Source of the DNA: Thalassotalea sp. LPB0316
Lineage (GTDB): Bacteria; Pseudomonadota; Gammaproteobacteria; Enterobacterales; Alteromonadaceae
Length of the DNA: 64,000 bases
NCBI RefSeq assembly: GCF_014898095.1
Contig: NZ_CP062946.1
Span: 744,001-808,000, forward strand
Direction: 5' to 3'
Part shown: in pieces, positions 30,593-41,654 of the stretch
Layout: each line of letters opens with the position of its first letter
Numbering within the stretch: the first letter of the stretch is position 1
Program-made: the position numbers and the translations under genes
The notes under the pieces: model-generated
Databases searched by the model: none
The model's input: only the letters and a program-made list of their open reading frames with translations
What the model was told of the DNA's origin: nothing

Positions 30593-30660
30593 GTTGGACA
30601 TCCTGTCCTAAACCCTTCGGGTTTTTTGACCATATTCGCTTATAAGAAGTGAATATGGCC
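30593..30660 (-). other. Three-hairpin intercistronic element between atpB and atpE
   Basis: In 144 bases between atpB and atpE: GGACA-TCC-TGTCC (30596-30608), AAACCC-TTC-GGGTTT (30610-30624) and CCATATTC/GAATATGG (30630-30637 and 30651-30658). None has a minus-strand T-run directly after it, so termination is not evident. They could set stability or ribosome loading for the highly needed atpE message. Confidence 0.5.
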
Positions 30661-30681
30661 GCCTAACTCAATCCCGAAGAG

Positions 30682-31512
<831 letters not shown>

Positions 31513-31521
31513 TTATCCCAA

Positions 31522-31917
31522 TTATTGTTGATTAATAGTAAAACCGTTTGCGACCGCTTGCACAAAAGGAGCAAACATCGCTAAAAAATACGTTGTGAAA
31601 AAAGCGGGCAGTTGTAAGTTTTCAACAAACTTAAAACACAATGCAAATAACACTGCCGATAACACTAATTTCAGTTTTACACCGCTGTTGAACGAGTCAA
31701 CGACTTTCCTCGCGGCACTTGCCCCGGCGTATTGAAACGCTTTGTAGGCAAATAACATGTTCGGTATAAGGGCTACAATTCCGCCTAATGCGGCTGATTG
31801 AGCATGGGAAAAACCAAACATCAAATATGTCACTAATATAGATAACACTATGATAATCAGTGTTATTTTTAATTGCCTTAATGCAATTATTCGGCCCTTT
31901 TGAGCTAGCTTATTCAT
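31522..31917 (-). CDS. atpI: ATP synthase protein I
   Basis: 131 residues, four membrane helices. A small assembly factor of the F0 c ring, first gene of the operon, 12 bases before atpB. A sequence with TTGCAA and TATACT upstream is a candidate promoter. Confidence 0.9.
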   Translation of the reverse strand: MNKLAQKGRIIALRQLKITLIIIVLSILVTYLMFGFSHAQSAALGGIVALIPNMLFAYKAFQYAGASAARKVVDSFNSGVKLKLVLSAVLFALCFKFVENLQLPAFFTTYFLAMFAPFVQAVANGFTINQQ

Positions 31918-31997
31918 AACTGACTATCAACTAGTAAAAATTTCGTAGTGACTACCTAGTCTTTAAGAAAAAAATTCTCTTAAAAAAAGTCAGCGCA

Positions 31998-32025
31998 AGT
32001 ATACTGGTTTACGCTTTTTTTGCAA
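31998..32025 (-). promoter_or_regulatory. Candidate atp operon promoter
   Basis: Minus strand TTGCAA (plus 32020-32025) and TATACT (plus 31998-32003) with a 16-base spacer, about 80 bases before atpI. The -10 is good and the -35 is weak. Confidence 0.45.
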
Positions 32026-32049
32026 CAAAATAGGGCATTTCATTTTCGC

Positions 32050-32076
32050 AAAAAGGGGCGATAAACGCCCCTTTTT
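32050..32076 (-). terminator. Terminator of the mnmG-rsmG-parA-parB unit
   Basis: AAAAAGGGGCG (32050-32060), loop ATAAA, CGCCCCTTTTT (32066-32076): a perfect GC-rich stem flanked by A and T runs. It ends transcripts from parB before the atp promoter. Confidence 0.88.
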
Positions 32077-32130
32077 AAAACTAATATTCACTATAAATAT
32101 GAATAGTTACAAAACCTGCATAGTTATTCG

Positions 32131-33024
32131 CTAAAAAGAACCAAATCGCGAAACGATAGAATCGAGTTCAGCTAGATCCGCATAAGAAATAACTAACTTA
32201 CCTTTGCCCTTTTTATTATGGCTAATAGTTACTTGTGAACCGAGTTTCTCGGTTAAGTTTTGTTCTAGTGATTGGGTGTCCGGATCTTTTACTTTTTCAG
32301 CTTTAGGCTGTTCAGGCGACAAAACCTTTTTGATAAGCGCTTCGGTTTCGCGCACTGTTAGTTCTTTAGCAACGACCGTTCTTGCTGTATTGGTTTGTAA
32401 GTCATCTTCTAACGCGAGTAATGCACGAGCGTGACCCATTTCCAAATCACCGTGCTCCAATAAGGTTTTTACTTCGTCGTTTAGATTATTTAAACGCAAC
32501 AAATTTGATACCGTAGTACGCGATTTACCAACGGCATCTGCAACTTCTTGATGGGTTAATTCGAATTCGGTTAATAAACGTTCTAATGCTATCGCTTCTT
32601 CCATTGCATTGAGATCTTCGCGTTGAATGTTTTCAATCAATGCAATTGCAACAGCGGCTTCATCTTGAACATTTTTAATCAAACACGGAATAGTATCGAG
32701 CTGAGCAAGTTGGGCAGCACGCCAGCGACGCTCACCGGCAATAATTTCAAAGCTATTATCACCAACACTGCGAACCACCACAGGTTGAATCACGCCTTGT
32801 GCCTTAATTGAATCGGCTAACTCTTCAAGCGCATCTGGCGACATATCCTTACGCGGTTGATATTTTCCTGGCTTTAATTGCTCAATCGGCAAGGTTCTTA
32901 ACTGACCATCAGTCATTGTTTGAGTGTCAGTATTTAGGTCCGTTTGTTGTTCAGATTTTGCCGGAGCATTGGTAAGTAAGGCATCGAGACCTCGGCCTAA
33001 GCCTCTTCTTTTTGACGGACTCAT
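32131..33024 (-). CDS. parB: Chromosome-partitioning protein ParB (parS-binding CTPase)
   Basis: 297 residues. N-terminal RRGLGRGLDALL (ParA-stimulating), CTP-binding box GERRWRA at about 107, helix-turn-helix (ELTHQEVADAVGKSRTTVSNLLRL, about 170-195), C-terminal dimerisation part. It loads at parS sites, of which two perfect copies lie inside recF at 44541 and 45174. 16 bases after parA. Confidence 0.95.
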   Translation of the reverse strand: MSPSKRRGLGRGLDALLTNAPAKSEQQTDLNTDTQTMTDGQLRTLPIEQLKPGKYQPRKDMSPDALEELADSIKAQGVIQPVVVRSVGDNSFEIIAGERRWRAAQLAQLDTIPCLIKNVQDEAAVAIALIENIQREDLNAMEEAIALERLLTEFELTHQEVADAVGKSRTTVSNLLRLNNLNDEVKTLLEHGDLEMGHARALLALEDDLQTNTARTVVAKELTVRETEALIKKVLSPEQPKAEKVKDPDTQSLEQNLTEKLGSQVTISHNKKGKGKLVISYADLAELDSIVSRFGSF

Positions 33025-33040
33025 AGGTTTCCTTGATTAA

Positions 33041-33838
33041 TTAACTAGCTGAATTTTTAGCAGAGGCAGATTTTACATCATTTCTTTTTAAAATTTCACC
33101 TGCTAATGCTAAATATGCTTTTGCACCGGTCGAAGACTTATCGTAGTACATCGCTGGAGCCCCAAAGCTCGGTGCTTCTGCTAGCCGCACGTTTCTTGGT
33201 ATGACAGTGCGGTAAACTTTATCACCAAAATGACGTTTAAGTTGTTCCGATACATCATTGGCTAAGCGATTGCGCGGATCGTACATGGTACGCAAAATCC
33301 CTTCGATATGCAGATCGCTGTTTACCACAGATTGTAGCTTCGAAATGGTATCCATCAACGCAGTTAACCCTTCAAGGGCATAATACTCACATTGCATGGG
33401 GACTAACACTGAGTCAGCCGCCGCCATGGCATTGACGGTTAGCATATTGAGTGAAGGCGGGCAGTCAATGATAATGAAGTCGTATTGTTTACGCGCTTCA
33501 ACTAAGGCATTTTTGAGCCTTAATTCTCGCGCATAAAATTCCATGAGTTTTATTTCAGCAGCAGTTACATCAGTATTTGCAGCGATCAAATCATAAATAC
33601 CAGCAGTATTCTTAACCACAACTTGCTCTATGGGTTGCTCTTCAACTAACAATTCATAGCAAGTTGCGTGTACTTCATATTTATCAACACCACTGCCCAT
33701 GGTCGCATTACCTTGCGGATCTAAGTCGATCAACAACACTTTGCGTTTTGTTGCTGCAAGTGAAGCCGCAAGGTTTACCGATGTAGTGGTTTTGCCAACA
33801 CCACCTTTTTGGTTGGCTACCGCAATGATTTTTCCCAC
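33041..33838 (-). CDS. parA: Chromosome-partitioning ATPase ParA
   Basis: 265 residues. Deviant Walker A KGGVGKTTT at about 11-19, Walker B IIDCPPSLN at about 123. Drives segregation of the origin region with ParB. GTG start at 33838 with GAGGA 4 bases upstream. In the usual proteobacterial order rsmG-parA-parB. Confidence 0.95.
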   Translation of the reverse strand: MGKIIAVANQKGGVGKTTTSVNLAASLAATKRKVLLIDLDPQGNATMGSGVDKYEVHATCYELLVEEQPIEQVVVKNTAGIYDLIAANTDVTAAEIKLMEFYARELRLKNALVEARKQYDFIIIDCPPSLNMLTVNAMAAADSVLVPMQCEYYALEGLTALMDTISKLQSVVNSDLHIEGILRTMYDPRNRLANDVSEQLKRHFGDKVYRTVIPRNVRLAEAPSFGAPAMYYDKSSTGAKAYLALAGEILKRNDVKSASAKNSAS

Positions 33839-33863
33839 GAAGTCCTCGAACGTTTTTTTATTG

Positions 33864-34493
33864 TTAACTAGTTTGTTTTTTTAGTTCAATTAAGTGTCGC
33901 TCACCGTCTAAATTTGGCACGTTAAGCGGGTAACTATTCGTTACTTTAATCTTTTCTGGCAATAATTCAATTTCTTCTGCAGGGTATTGGCCTTTTAATG
34001 CGTAAAAACAACCTTTGTCATCAATCAGATGCGAGCACCAATTAACCATATCTTGCAGTGAGGCAAAAGCTCGAGAAAGCACGCCATCAAATGGTTGCTC
34101 GACAGGATAGTTTTCAACGCGCATTTGGACAGGCGTGACATTTTTAAGTTTCAGTTGAAATACCACTTGACGCAAAAAAGTTATGCGCTTGCCGAGTGAG
34201 TCTAATAAAACAAATTCTCGCTCAGGAAACAAAATAGCTAAAGGTATTCCCGGCAAACCAGGACCGGTTCCAACATCGATAAAACGCTGACCTTGCAAAT
34301 GCTCACCAACAACTAATGAGTCCAAAATGTGCTTTACGAGCATCTCATAAGGGTCGCGAACAGAGGTTAAATTATAGGCTTTGTTCCACTTATGCAACAA
34401 TTCAACATATTGATTTAACTGAGCAACTTGTTCATCGCTTATGGTAAGTTGCGTTTTGCTAATAAGCGAACGTAATTCTACTTCGTAAGTCAT
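33864..34493 (-). CDS. rsmG: 16S rRNA (guanine(527)-N7)-methyltransferase
   Basis: 209 residues. SAM-binding motif [14 protein letters not shown] at about 70-83. Methylates G527 of 16S rRNA. 4 bases after mnmG, so translationally linked, and 25 bases before parA. Confidence 0.96.
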   Translation of the reverse strand: MTYEVELRSLISKTQLTISDEQVAQLNQYVELLHKWNKAYNLTSVRDPYEMLVKHILDSLVVGEHLQGQRFIDVGTGPGLPGIPLAILFPEREFVLLDSLGKRITFLRQVVFQLKLKNVTPVQMRVENYPVEQPFDGVLSRAFASLQDMVNWCSHLIDDKGCFYALKGQYPAEEIELLPEKIKVTNSYPLNVPNLDGERHLIELKKQTS

Positions 34494-34497
34494 CTGA

Positions 34498-36387
34498 TTA
34501 TGCGCTCTTTCGCAGTAGCCCGTGTTTTTTCAAATAAACAATCAATAATGAAATGGCTGCAGGGGTAATACCTGAAATACGGGACGCTTTGCCTAATGTT
34601 TCCGGTTTAGCATCCGTTAGCTTAGCTACAACTTCGTTAGATAGGCCTGAAATTTGGCGATAGTCAAAATCTACCGGGATCAGCGTGTCTTCATGACGCT
34701 TTTTCTTTTCAATTTCATCCATTTGACGATCGATATAACCTTGGTATTTGATCTGAATTTCAACTTGTTCAGCTGCTTGTTTATCTGCTAGTGCAGGGCC
34801 AAACGCTTCAATTGCCATTACGTCTTCATAGCGAGTTTCAGGACGACGTAAAATATCCTCCAGGTTCGCTTCGCGTGAAATAGGATTTTTTAACAACGGA
34901 TTTAATTGTTCTTTGGCTGGGTGATCTTTGTGGACCCAAGTTGTTTTTAACCGCTGACGCTCAAGTTCAATATTTTCCATTTTTTCGTTAAAGCGCGCCC
35001 AACGCTTATCACACACTAAACCGAGCTCGCGACCTTTTTCAGTTAAGCGAATATCCGCGTTGTCTTCACGAAGTAACAAACGATACTCAGCACGAGAAGT
35101 AAACATTCGGTATGGCTCTTTCGTACCTAACGTTGCTAAGTCATCAATCAATACGCCCATATAGGCTTGGTCGCGACCTAAGATCCACTGATCTTTTTCT
35201 TGAACTCTCAGTGCAGCGTTCGTCGCAGCAATTAACCCCTGCGCACCCGCTTCTTCATAGCCGGTAGTGCCGTTGATTTGACCCGCAAAATACAAGTTTT
35301 GAATGAACTTAGACTCTAGTGTTTGCTTAAGATCACGCGGATCAAAGTAATCATATTCAATCGCGTAGCCCGGGCGAGTAATATGCGCATTTTCAAAGCC
35401 TTTGATCGATCGCACTAAATCCATTTGGACATCAAACGGCAAGCTTGTTGAAATACCGTTAGGGTAAATTTCATGCGTGGTTAAGCCCTCTGGCTCAACA
35501 AAGATTTGATGAGTATCTTTATCCGCAAAGCGCATTATTTTGTCTTCAATAGAAGGGCAGTAGCGCGGGCCAACGCCTTCAATGACACCAGTATACATTG
35601 GCGAGCGATCTAAACCTTGGCGAATAATGTCGTGAGTTTTTTCATTAGTGTGGGTGATATAACACGAAATTTGTTCAGGATGATCCTCTGGCGATCCGAT
35701 AAATGAAAATACCGGACGAGGCGTATCGCCAGGTTGTTCTTGCATTACTGAGAAATCAAGCGTTCTAGCATCTAAACGCGGTGGTGTTCCAGTTTTTAAA
35801 CGGTCAATTCTAAATGGTAAATCACGTAAACGGCTCGCTAAATTAACACTTGCAGGATCACCTGCGCGACCACCTTGATAGTTATTTAAGCCAATGTGTA
35901 TTTGACCAGCAAGGAAAGTACCAACCGTTAAAACAACCGTTTTACCTTTAAATTTCAGGCCCATTTGAGTTGATACACCAACCACTTGATCGTTTTCAAT
36001 GATCAAATCATCGCACGGTTGTTGAAAAATGGTCAGGTTTTCTTGGTTTTCAAGGTAACTTCTAACAAACGATCGATATAACGCGCGGTCCGCTTGTGCA
36101 CGTGTAGCACGCACTGCAGGCCCTTTACTTGCATTTAATGTGCGAAATTGGATCGCACTGTGATCAATAGCTGTAGCCATTAATCCACCTAAAGCATCAA
36201 TCTCTTTTACTAAATGACCTTTACCAATGCCACCAATAGCTGGGTTACAAGACATTTGCCCTAAGGTATCAATATTATGCGTTAATAAAAGTGTTTTACA
36301 GCCCATTCTTGCTGCTGCTAAAGCTGCTTCTGTACCAGCGTGACCGCCGCCAACAACAATAACGTCAAATGAGTCTTGATACCACAT
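34498..36387 (-). CDS. mnmG: tRNA uridine-5-carboxymethylaminomethyl modification enzyme, FAD subunit
   Basis: 629 residues. FAD-binding [10 protein letters not shown] at about 13-22, and the MnmG signatures ([22 protein letters not shown]). With MnmE it makes cmnm5 at wobble U34 of certain tRNAs. The gene end faces the atp side; its start abuts oriC, the E. coli-type arrangement mnmG-oriC-mioC. Confidence 0.97.
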   Translation of the reverse strand: MWYQDSFDVIVVGGGHAGTEAALAAARMGCKTLLLTHNIDTLGQMSCNPAIGGIGKGHLVKEIDALGGLMATAIDHSAIQFRTLNASKGPAVRATRAQADRALYRSFVRSYLENQENLTIFQQPCDDLIIENDQVVGVSTQMGLKFKGKTVVLTVGTFLAGQIHIGLNNYQGGRAGDPASVNLASRLRDLPFRIDRLKTGTPPRLDARTLDFSVMQEQPGDTPRPVFSFIGSPEDHPEQISCYITHTNEKTHDIIRQGLDRSPMYTGVIEGVGPRYCPSIEDKIMRFADKDTHQIFVEPEGLTTHEIYPNGISTSLPFDVQMDLVRSIKGFENAHITRPGYAIEYDYFDPRDLKQTLESKFIQNLYFAGQINGTTGYEEAGAQGLIAATNAALRVQEKDQWILGRDQAYMGVLIDDLATLGTKEPYRMFTSRAEYRLLLREDNADIRLTEKGRELGLVCDKRWARFNEKMENIELERQRLKTTWVHKDHPAKEQLNPLLKNPISREANLEDILRRPETRYEDVMAIEAFGPALADKQAAEQVEIQIKYQGYIDRQMDEIEKKKRHEDTLIPVDFDYRQISGLSNEVVAKLTDAKPETLGKASRISGITPAAISLLIVYLKKHGLLRKSA

Positions 36388-36441
36388 TGATCATTTACCT
36401 TAGGTTAATTTAAAAGGGCACGTATTCTACCGTTTTTTTTG

Positions 36442-36841
36442 GATCGTTGAAATGAAAATTATCGTTTTATTTGTCTTGAGGATCACTAATTAAATATAAA
36501 GATCTTATATAAAGATCTTATTATTACTTACTATTAAGATCGCACTGATCTGTTGATAACTCGTTGTAGCCCATATACGGTAATGAGATCCGCGTGATCA
36601 GATCCTGTGATCAAACATTGATCTAGTGGCGTATATCCTTTGATCAAAACGGCTATTTATCCACATCCGAAATTAGTTTTAATTTAATAAACTGAATAAT
36701 AAGATCTATTTCAGGCCTTATCACCAATTATATCCACAGTAGTTGTTTTATCGATCTATTTCTGTGGGTAACTTATGGGTAAGATCAAGATAACTGATCG
36801 TTTAGATCGCATAACCACTGAGCGGATAGTACTTCTGGATC
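36442..36841. other. oriC: oriC, chromosomal replication origin
   Basis: Between mnmG and mioC, the enterobacterial-type origin site. In 400 bases there are 18 GATC sites. Two 13-mers in direct tandem, GATCTTATATAAA (36501-36513) and GATCTTATTATTA (36514-36526), with GATCACTAATTAA at 36481, form an AT-rich unwinding region. DnaA boxes: perfect TTATCCACA at 36657-36665; near matches TGTTGATAA at 36551-36559, ATATCCACA at 36730-36738, TGTGGGTAA at 36763-36771. The order GATC 13-mers, R1-like box, spaced boxes matches E. coli oriC. GATC enrichment continues into mioC, consistent with SeqA-type control. Confidence 0.92.
36657..36665 (+). promoter_or_regulatory. DnaA box, perfect TTATCCACA
   Basis: Exact consensus 9-mer in oriC, plus-strand orientation. 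Confidence 0.9.
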
Positions 36842-37231
36842 GATATCCGCTTGCATATCGTGTAGAAGTGGTTCTGTTATTTTTGTGCAACCTTTTGATA
36901 TTAATAGGTTATTTATGTTTTTGGCGGCTTGGCAAAACGTATCGTAGCTCGAATCACCTAAGCCGATCGTTAAACATTTTGTTGTTGATAGATCGATTTC
37001 TTGATCTGTTAGTTGATCAACGAAGGGTTGGAAGTTATCTGGATATTCGCCTGCACCATGAGTTGAGGTACAAACCAACCAAATTTGATTTCGATGTGGA
37101 ATATCAGCTAAATCGGGTGATAAATGTAGTTGAGTTTGGTGGTCTAATGCTTCAAGCGCTTCTTGACAGGCCTCTGCCACATACTCTGAACCGCCAAGCA
37201 TACTGCCTACAATAATTTGAAAAGAAGCCAT
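36785..37231 (-). CDS. mioC: Flavodoxin-like MioC protein
   Basis: 148 residues, flavodoxin fold: FMN phosphate loop at the start (IVGSMLGGSEYVAEA), aromatic isoalloxazine shields later (CTSTHGAGEYPDN). Electron carrier of the MioC type, next to oriC as in E. coli. Its stop codon lies within the GATC-dense origin flank. Transcription enters oriC from this gene. Confidence 0.92.
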   Translation of the reverse strand: MASFQIIVGSMLGGSEYVAEACQEALEALDHQTQLHLSPDLADIPHRNQIWLVCTSTHGAGEYPDNFQPFVDQLTDQEIDLSTTKCLTIGLGDSSYDTFCQAAKNINNLLISKGCTKITEPLLHDMQADIDPEVLSAQWLCDLNDQLS

Positions 37232-37301
37232 AGTTACGCCTATTGATGAAAAATATGCATAACTATAGCATTTTAGCCTGGTGTAATAACTAGTGGAGAA
37301 G

Positions 37302-38684
37302 CTATTTACCTATACAGAAAGATGAAAAGATCTTACCTAATAAATCATCACTGGTGAACTCTCCAGTAATTTCATTGAGCTCTTGTTGGCAAAGTCTTAA
37401 TTCTTCGGCAAGTATTTCGCCAGCGACATAGGCTTCTAATTGCGCTTTACCGTTGGTGAGATGGCTATAGGCGTTATCTAATGCGACTAAGTGACGTCTG
37501 CGCGCCATAAAGCCTCCTTCAGTGCTTCCTTGATAGCCAATGATCTCTTTTAAGTGCTCAGTAAGGAAATTTATCCCTTGATTCGTTTTGGCTGAAAGGG
37601 TGATCACTGGCGTGTTAGTTTCTTTGGTTATACCTATTGGAGCGCCTGAAATATCGGCTTTGTTCTTGATTATGGTAACACCGATATTCTCCGGTAATGC
37701 TTGATAAAACTCTGGCCAGAAAGTTTTTAAATCTATTGCTTGATCATTTGAACTATCGACCATGAGTAATACGCGATCGGCCTGTTTGATCTCTTGCCAA
37801 GCGCGTTCAATGCCTATTTGCTCGACTTTATCAGGGCTTTCACGCAAACCTGCGGTATCGATAATGTGAAGTGGCATACCATCGATATGGATTTGTTCGG
37901 TTAGCACATCACGTGTTGTGCCTTCAATATCGGTAACTATGGCGGTTTCTTTACCACTTAACGCATTGAGTAAACTTGATTTACCGGCATTTGGGCGACC
38001 AGCGATAACCACTCGCATACCTTCGCGTAAAATACTACCTTGCTTGGCTTGTCTTTGAACATCCTCAACGCTATCAATGATCGCGCTAAGGTCGTTCATG
38101 ACTTTTTCATCAGCAAGAAAATCAATTTCTTCTTCGGGAAAGTCGATTGCTGCTTCAACATACATTCTCAAATGAATAACATCTTCAACGAGTTGATGAA
38201 TTAGCTTAGAGAAACTGCCTTGCAGTGACTGTAAGGCACTTTTGGCTGCTTGTTCTGAGCTTGAGTTGATCAGATCGGCAATCGCTTCTGCTTGGGTTAA
38301 ATCGAGTTTATCGTTAAGAAAAGCTTGTTCTGAAAATTCACCCGGTTTCGCCATTCTAATGCTATCAATCGCTAGAATTTCTTTGAGTAGCATATCGAGA
38401 ATAACCGGACCACCATGACCTTGAAGCTCTAAAACATCTTCACCTGTAAATGAGTTCGGCCCTTCAAAAAACAAAGCTATCCCTTGATCGAGTATTTCTC
38501 CCGCTCTCGTTTTAAAAGGTAAGTATTCGGCGTAGCGCGTTTTAGGTTGTTTACCTAGAATAGTTTTAGCAACACTTGCTGCTAGTGGTCCAGATACCCG
38601 GATAATACCAACACCACCACGGCCAGGGGCCGTTGCTTGGGCAGCAATAGTTTCGGTATTACTGTTGAATGACACTTGCGTCAT
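37302..38684 (-). CDS. mnmE: tRNA modification GTPase MnmE
   Basis: 460 residues. N-terminal tetrahydrofolate-binding domain (about 1-120), helical domain, inserted G-domain (about 220-380) with G1 GRPNAGKSS and G3 DTAGLRES, C-terminal CIGK end motif. Acts with MnmG on wobble uridines. Downstream of yidC on the same strand but separated by a terminator and 129 bases. Confidence 0.97.
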   Translation of the reverse strand: MTQVSFNSNTETIAAQATAPGRGGVGIIRVSGPLAASVAKTILGKQPKTRYAEYLPFKTRAGEILDQGIALFFEGPNSFTGEDVLELQGHGGPVILDMLLKEILAIDSIRMAKPGEFSEQAFLNDKLDLTQAEAIADLINSSSEQAAKSALQSLQGSFSKLIHQLVEDVIHLRMYVEAAIDFPEEEIDFLADEKVMNDLSAIIDSVEDVQRQAKQGSILREGMRVVIAGRPNAGKSSLLNALSGKETAIVTDIEGTTRDVLTEQIHIDGMPLHIIDTAGLRESPDKVEQIGIERAWQEIKQADRVLLMVDSSNDQAIDLKTFWPEFYQALPENIGVTIIKNKADISGAPIGITKETNTPVITLSAKTNQGINFLTEHLKEIIGYQGSTEGGFMARRRHLVALDNAYSHLTNGKAQLEAYVAGEILAEELRLCQQELNEITGEFTSDDLLGKIFSSFCIGK

Positions 38685-38753
38685 ATTGATTCTCGATAGT
38701 GATTAATGTCGCTATTTTACGCTAAGTTTTAGCTAAGCTGAAATATTGGCAAT

Positions 38754-38779
38754 AAAAAAGGCGACTTGATGTCGCCTTA
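38754..38779 (-). terminator. Terminator of the yidC unit
   Basis: AAGGCGAC (38758-38765), loop TTGAT, GTCGCCTT (38771-38778) with a run of T on the minus strand. Separates yidC from mnmE. Confidence 0.88.
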
Positions 38780-38813
38780 TGTTTAAATATAACACTGAGT
38801 ATCTTAGTGCGTA

Positions 38814-40445
38814 TTATTTTTGTTTGGCTTTTTCCATGCCTCGGAAAATCATTTTCATTTGTACGATTGAAATGATGTTACTTACTAACCAATATAAAAC
38901 AAGACCAGAAGGGAACCAGAAGAAGAACACTGTAAACATCACTGGCATGTATTGCATGATCTTTTGCTGCATAGGATCTTGTACCGTCATCGGCTGCATT
39001 TTTTGCATCACGTACATACTGACACCCATTAAAATAGGTAGGATGTAATATGGGTCTTTTGATGATAGGTCAGTTAACCATAAACCAAATGAAGCGTGAC
39101 GTAATTCAACACTTTCTAGGAATACCCAGTACAGCGCTAAGAAAATAGGCATTTGAATCAGCATAGGTAAACAGCCACCGGCTGGGTTTACTTTTTCCTT
39201 GCGGTAAAGCTCCATAGTTGCTTGGCCCATTTTTTGGCGATCATCACCATAGCGCTCTTTTAATTGCTGCATTTTAGGTTGTAAATCACGCATTTTCGCC
39301 ATTGAGGTGTATTGCGCTTTAGTAAGCGGGTACATAACGCCTTTGACGATTAAGGTGATAATGATAATTGCAACCCCCCAGTTTGATACAACAGATTGAA
39401 TTGCTAACAATAACCAGTGTAGCGGTTGGCTGATCATAAATAAGAAGCCAAAGTCTACAGTGAGATCTAAGCCATCAGCGATAGCTGCAAGTTCGTCTTG
39501 TAGTTTTGGACCGACATATAATGTAGCGGTTGTTGTTGTCGTTTGGTTTGCATCGACAGTAATCGCTGGTGCTTTAAAGCCAATGACAGCATCGCCATTT
39601 GAGGTGTAGTTTGTATATAGCTGATTGTTATCGCCAACTTGTGGTACCCAAGCTGAAACAAAGTAATGTTCAAGCATCGCAACCCAACCACCACGGGTTG
39701 TTTTGTTTAGGTTCGCGTCTGCGATGTCAGCGAAGTCATATTTTTCGTATCTTTCATCTGTGGTTGAGAAAGCAGCGCCGCGATAGGTTGGGATAAATGC
39801 TGATGATTCATCAACAAAAGTTGATTGTTTTAACTGGCCATAGAGCTGAACACTCGCACTTTGTGCTGTGTTATTAGTTAACGTGTAAGCTAAACCAATA
39901 TCGTATTTGCCTTTGGTAAAGGTATAAGTTTTTACTAGGTTTAAACCGTTTTCTTGATTTAACACTAAGTTTACTTGCAATTCGCCTTGATCATTTAATT
40001 GATAATCGGTTTTTTCAACTTGATAAATAGGACGGCCTGGAATGAGTCTGTCTGGTCCATTAGCACCCGTTAAACCACTTTGTGCAATGTATTTTCTAGC
40101 GCCGTTTTGCAACATGGTATATGGAATACCGTCACCTTGCTCTGTATCGTATTCGAGTAAAGCAACTTCTGTAATATCACCGCCTTGGCTATTGATTTTT
40201 ACTTTCACCACATCTGTGGTTACGGTGATCATTTGTGCTGAAGGCGCTACTACGTCAACTTTAGGTTGAGCTTGTGAAGATGCAGGAACAAAGTCGTCAT
40301 TGTTCGTTTGTTCTGATTGGATATCTTGAGTTACTTGTGGTTGCTGTTGTACTTGAATCGGTGCATTTTCAAGTTGCCATTGTTGAAATAACAAAAAGCT
40401 CACTACAAGTAGTGCTATAAATAGCAAACTGCGTTGGGATTCCAT
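38814..40445 (-). CDS. yidC: Membrane protein insertase YidC
   Basis: 543 residues. N-terminal membrane anchor (about 5-22), large periplasmic P1 domain (about 60-330), then the conserved five-helix insertase core (about 345-540, YPLTKAQYTSMAKMRDLQPK). Inserts F0 c and other inner-membrane proteins, alone or with SecYEG. Follows yidD by 3 bases. Confidence 0.97.
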   Translation of the reverse strand: MESQRSLLFIALLVVSFLLFQQWQLENAPIQVQQQPQVTQDIQSEQTNNDDFVPASSQAQPKVDVVAPSAQMITVTTDVVKVKINSQGGDITEVALLEYDTEQGDGIPYTMLQNGARKYIAQSGLTGANGPDRLIPGRPIYQVEKTDYQLNDQGELQVNLVLNQENGLNLVKTYTFTKGKYDIGLAYTLTNNTAQSASVQLYGQLKQSTFVDESSAFIPTYRGAAFSTTDERYEKYDFADIADANLNKTTRGGWVAMLEHYFVSAWVPQVGDNNQLYTNYTSNGDAVIGFKAPAITVDANQTTTTTATLYVGPKLQDELAAIADGLDLTVDFGFLFMISQPLHWLLLAIQSVVSNWGVAIIIITLIVKGVMYPLTKAQYTSMAKMRDLQPKMQQLKERYGDDRQKMGQATMELYRKEKVNPAGGCLPMLIQMPIFLALYWVFLESVELRHASFGLWLTDLSSKDPYYILPILMGVSMYVMQKMQPMTVQDPMQQKIMQYMPVMFTVFFFWFPSGLVLYWLVSNIISIVQMKMIFRGMEKAKQK

Positions 40446-40448
40446 AAG

Positions 40449-40706
40449 TTACTTATTCTCTTTTGGTTTATGTGGTACTGGATCTTCACCACCTTCATGT
40501 AAAGGATGGCATTTTAGTATACGTTTGCTCGCTAACCAACCACCTTTTAACAATCCGAAACGATTTATTGCTTCAATGGCATAAAAAGAGCAGGTTGGAT
40601 GAAAGCGACATTTACTGGCACCGAATAGTGGGCTGATAAAAGTCTGATAAAACTTTATCAGTAATATTGCTATTTTTTGCCCAATCGACGGTTTATTTTT
40701 CGCCAT
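40449..40706 (-). CDS. yidD: Membrane protein insertion efficiency factor YidD
   Basis: 85 residues. Conserved Cys-rich motif [11 protein letters not shown] at about 33-43. Small membrane-associated helper. Overlaps rnpA by 37 bases, as in other proteobacteria. Confidence 0.94.
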   Translation of the reverse strand: MAKNKPSIGQKIAILLIKFYQTFISPLFGASKCRFHPTCSFYAIEAINRFGLLKGGWLASKRILKCHPLHEGGEDPVPHKPKENK

Positions 40707-41032
40707 ATGCCATATATTTGCTTGCTAATATCTTCGTTTTCAAGGGAGTCGATACCAGACTTAACCATAACGACCATATCAATATGTGGTAATTGATGTT
40801 GATTCAAACGAAAACTTTCACGCACTAAACGTTTAATCCTGTTTCTTTGTACTGCTAGTTTGACACGTTTTTTAGCAATAGCTAGCCCTAAACGATTTTG
40901 TTGATCGTTATTGGGAGTAATTAATACAGTAAAGTGTTGAGTAGAAAATCGAGTAGGATTTGAGAAGATGTTTTGAAATTGACTGGGAGTCAATATTCTC
41001 GACTCCCTAGTAAACTTTTTAGTAACCGTCAT
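40670..41032 (-). CDS. rnpA: Ribonuclease P protein component
   Basis: 120 residues. RNA-binding signature [13 protein letters not shown] at about 62-74. Protein subunit of RNase P for 5' tRNA maturation. 26 bases after rpmH; overlaps yidD. Confidence 0.96.
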   Translation of the reverse strand: MTVTKKFTRESRILTPSQFQNIFSNPTRFSTQHFTVLITPNNDQQNRLGLAIAKKRVKLAVQRNRIKRLVRESFRLNQHQLPHIDMVVMVKSGIDSLENEDISKQIYGIWRKINRRLGKK

Positions 41033-41058
41033 AATCTGGCTACGAATCTCGTGAGAGA

Positions 41059-41235
<177 letters not shown>

Positions 41236-41268
41236 CTATTGGCACACTGGTTCAAAAAATGAGGGCGA

Positions 41269-41297
41269 ATTTTAAAGCGCCTGTAGTTTTTTGTCAA
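41269..41297 (-). promoter_or_regulatory. rpmH promoter
   Basis: Minus strand TTGACA (plus 41292-41297), 17-base spacer, TAAAAT (plus 41269-41274). A near-consensus sigma-70 promoter for the ribosomal protein/RNase P unit. Confidence 0.85.
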
Positions 41298-41538
41298 TAT
41301 TATTATTTGGATAAAATTTGAAAAGATCGTTTAAGGATCCTTAATCTTTTTACCTCTATCCACAGTTTTGTCACACTGATCATTGCTTTTTATTGTTTTT
41401 GCTTAATTTTTTAACAATTGTTATTAAAACTTTACTGGTCATTTTAATCTATTATAAAAGGTTAAGTTATTGTTTATTTTGGTTTTTGATGTGGTTGAGA
41501 TAAAAAAAATGGCAATTCATAAAAGTCAATATTGATGT

Positions 41539-41547
41539 TGTGGATAA
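41539..41547 (-). promoter_or_regulatory. DnaA box upstream of dnaA
   Basis: TGTGGATAA, the reverse complement of TTATCCACA, about 108 bases before the dnaA start. Confidence 0.8.
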
Positions 41548-41654
41548 CTCGTTAGATAATAGCCGGATAATTAATAATATTTATTTTCTGATCCGCGCTT
41601 TTTGCCTTGTTTCTGGGCATCTCTCGAATAGATTAGAATGTTAGGAGTCATAGA

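Noticed and set aside
31918..32130. A CRISPR array, tRNA or small RNA in the larger gaps
   Set aside because: No regularly spaced repeats or cloverleaf folds seen in any intergenic gap; here only a promoter and a terminator.
36775..37215. A 146-codon plus-strand ORF over mioC
   Set aside because: Antisense of mioC, whose flavodoxin motifs are clear.
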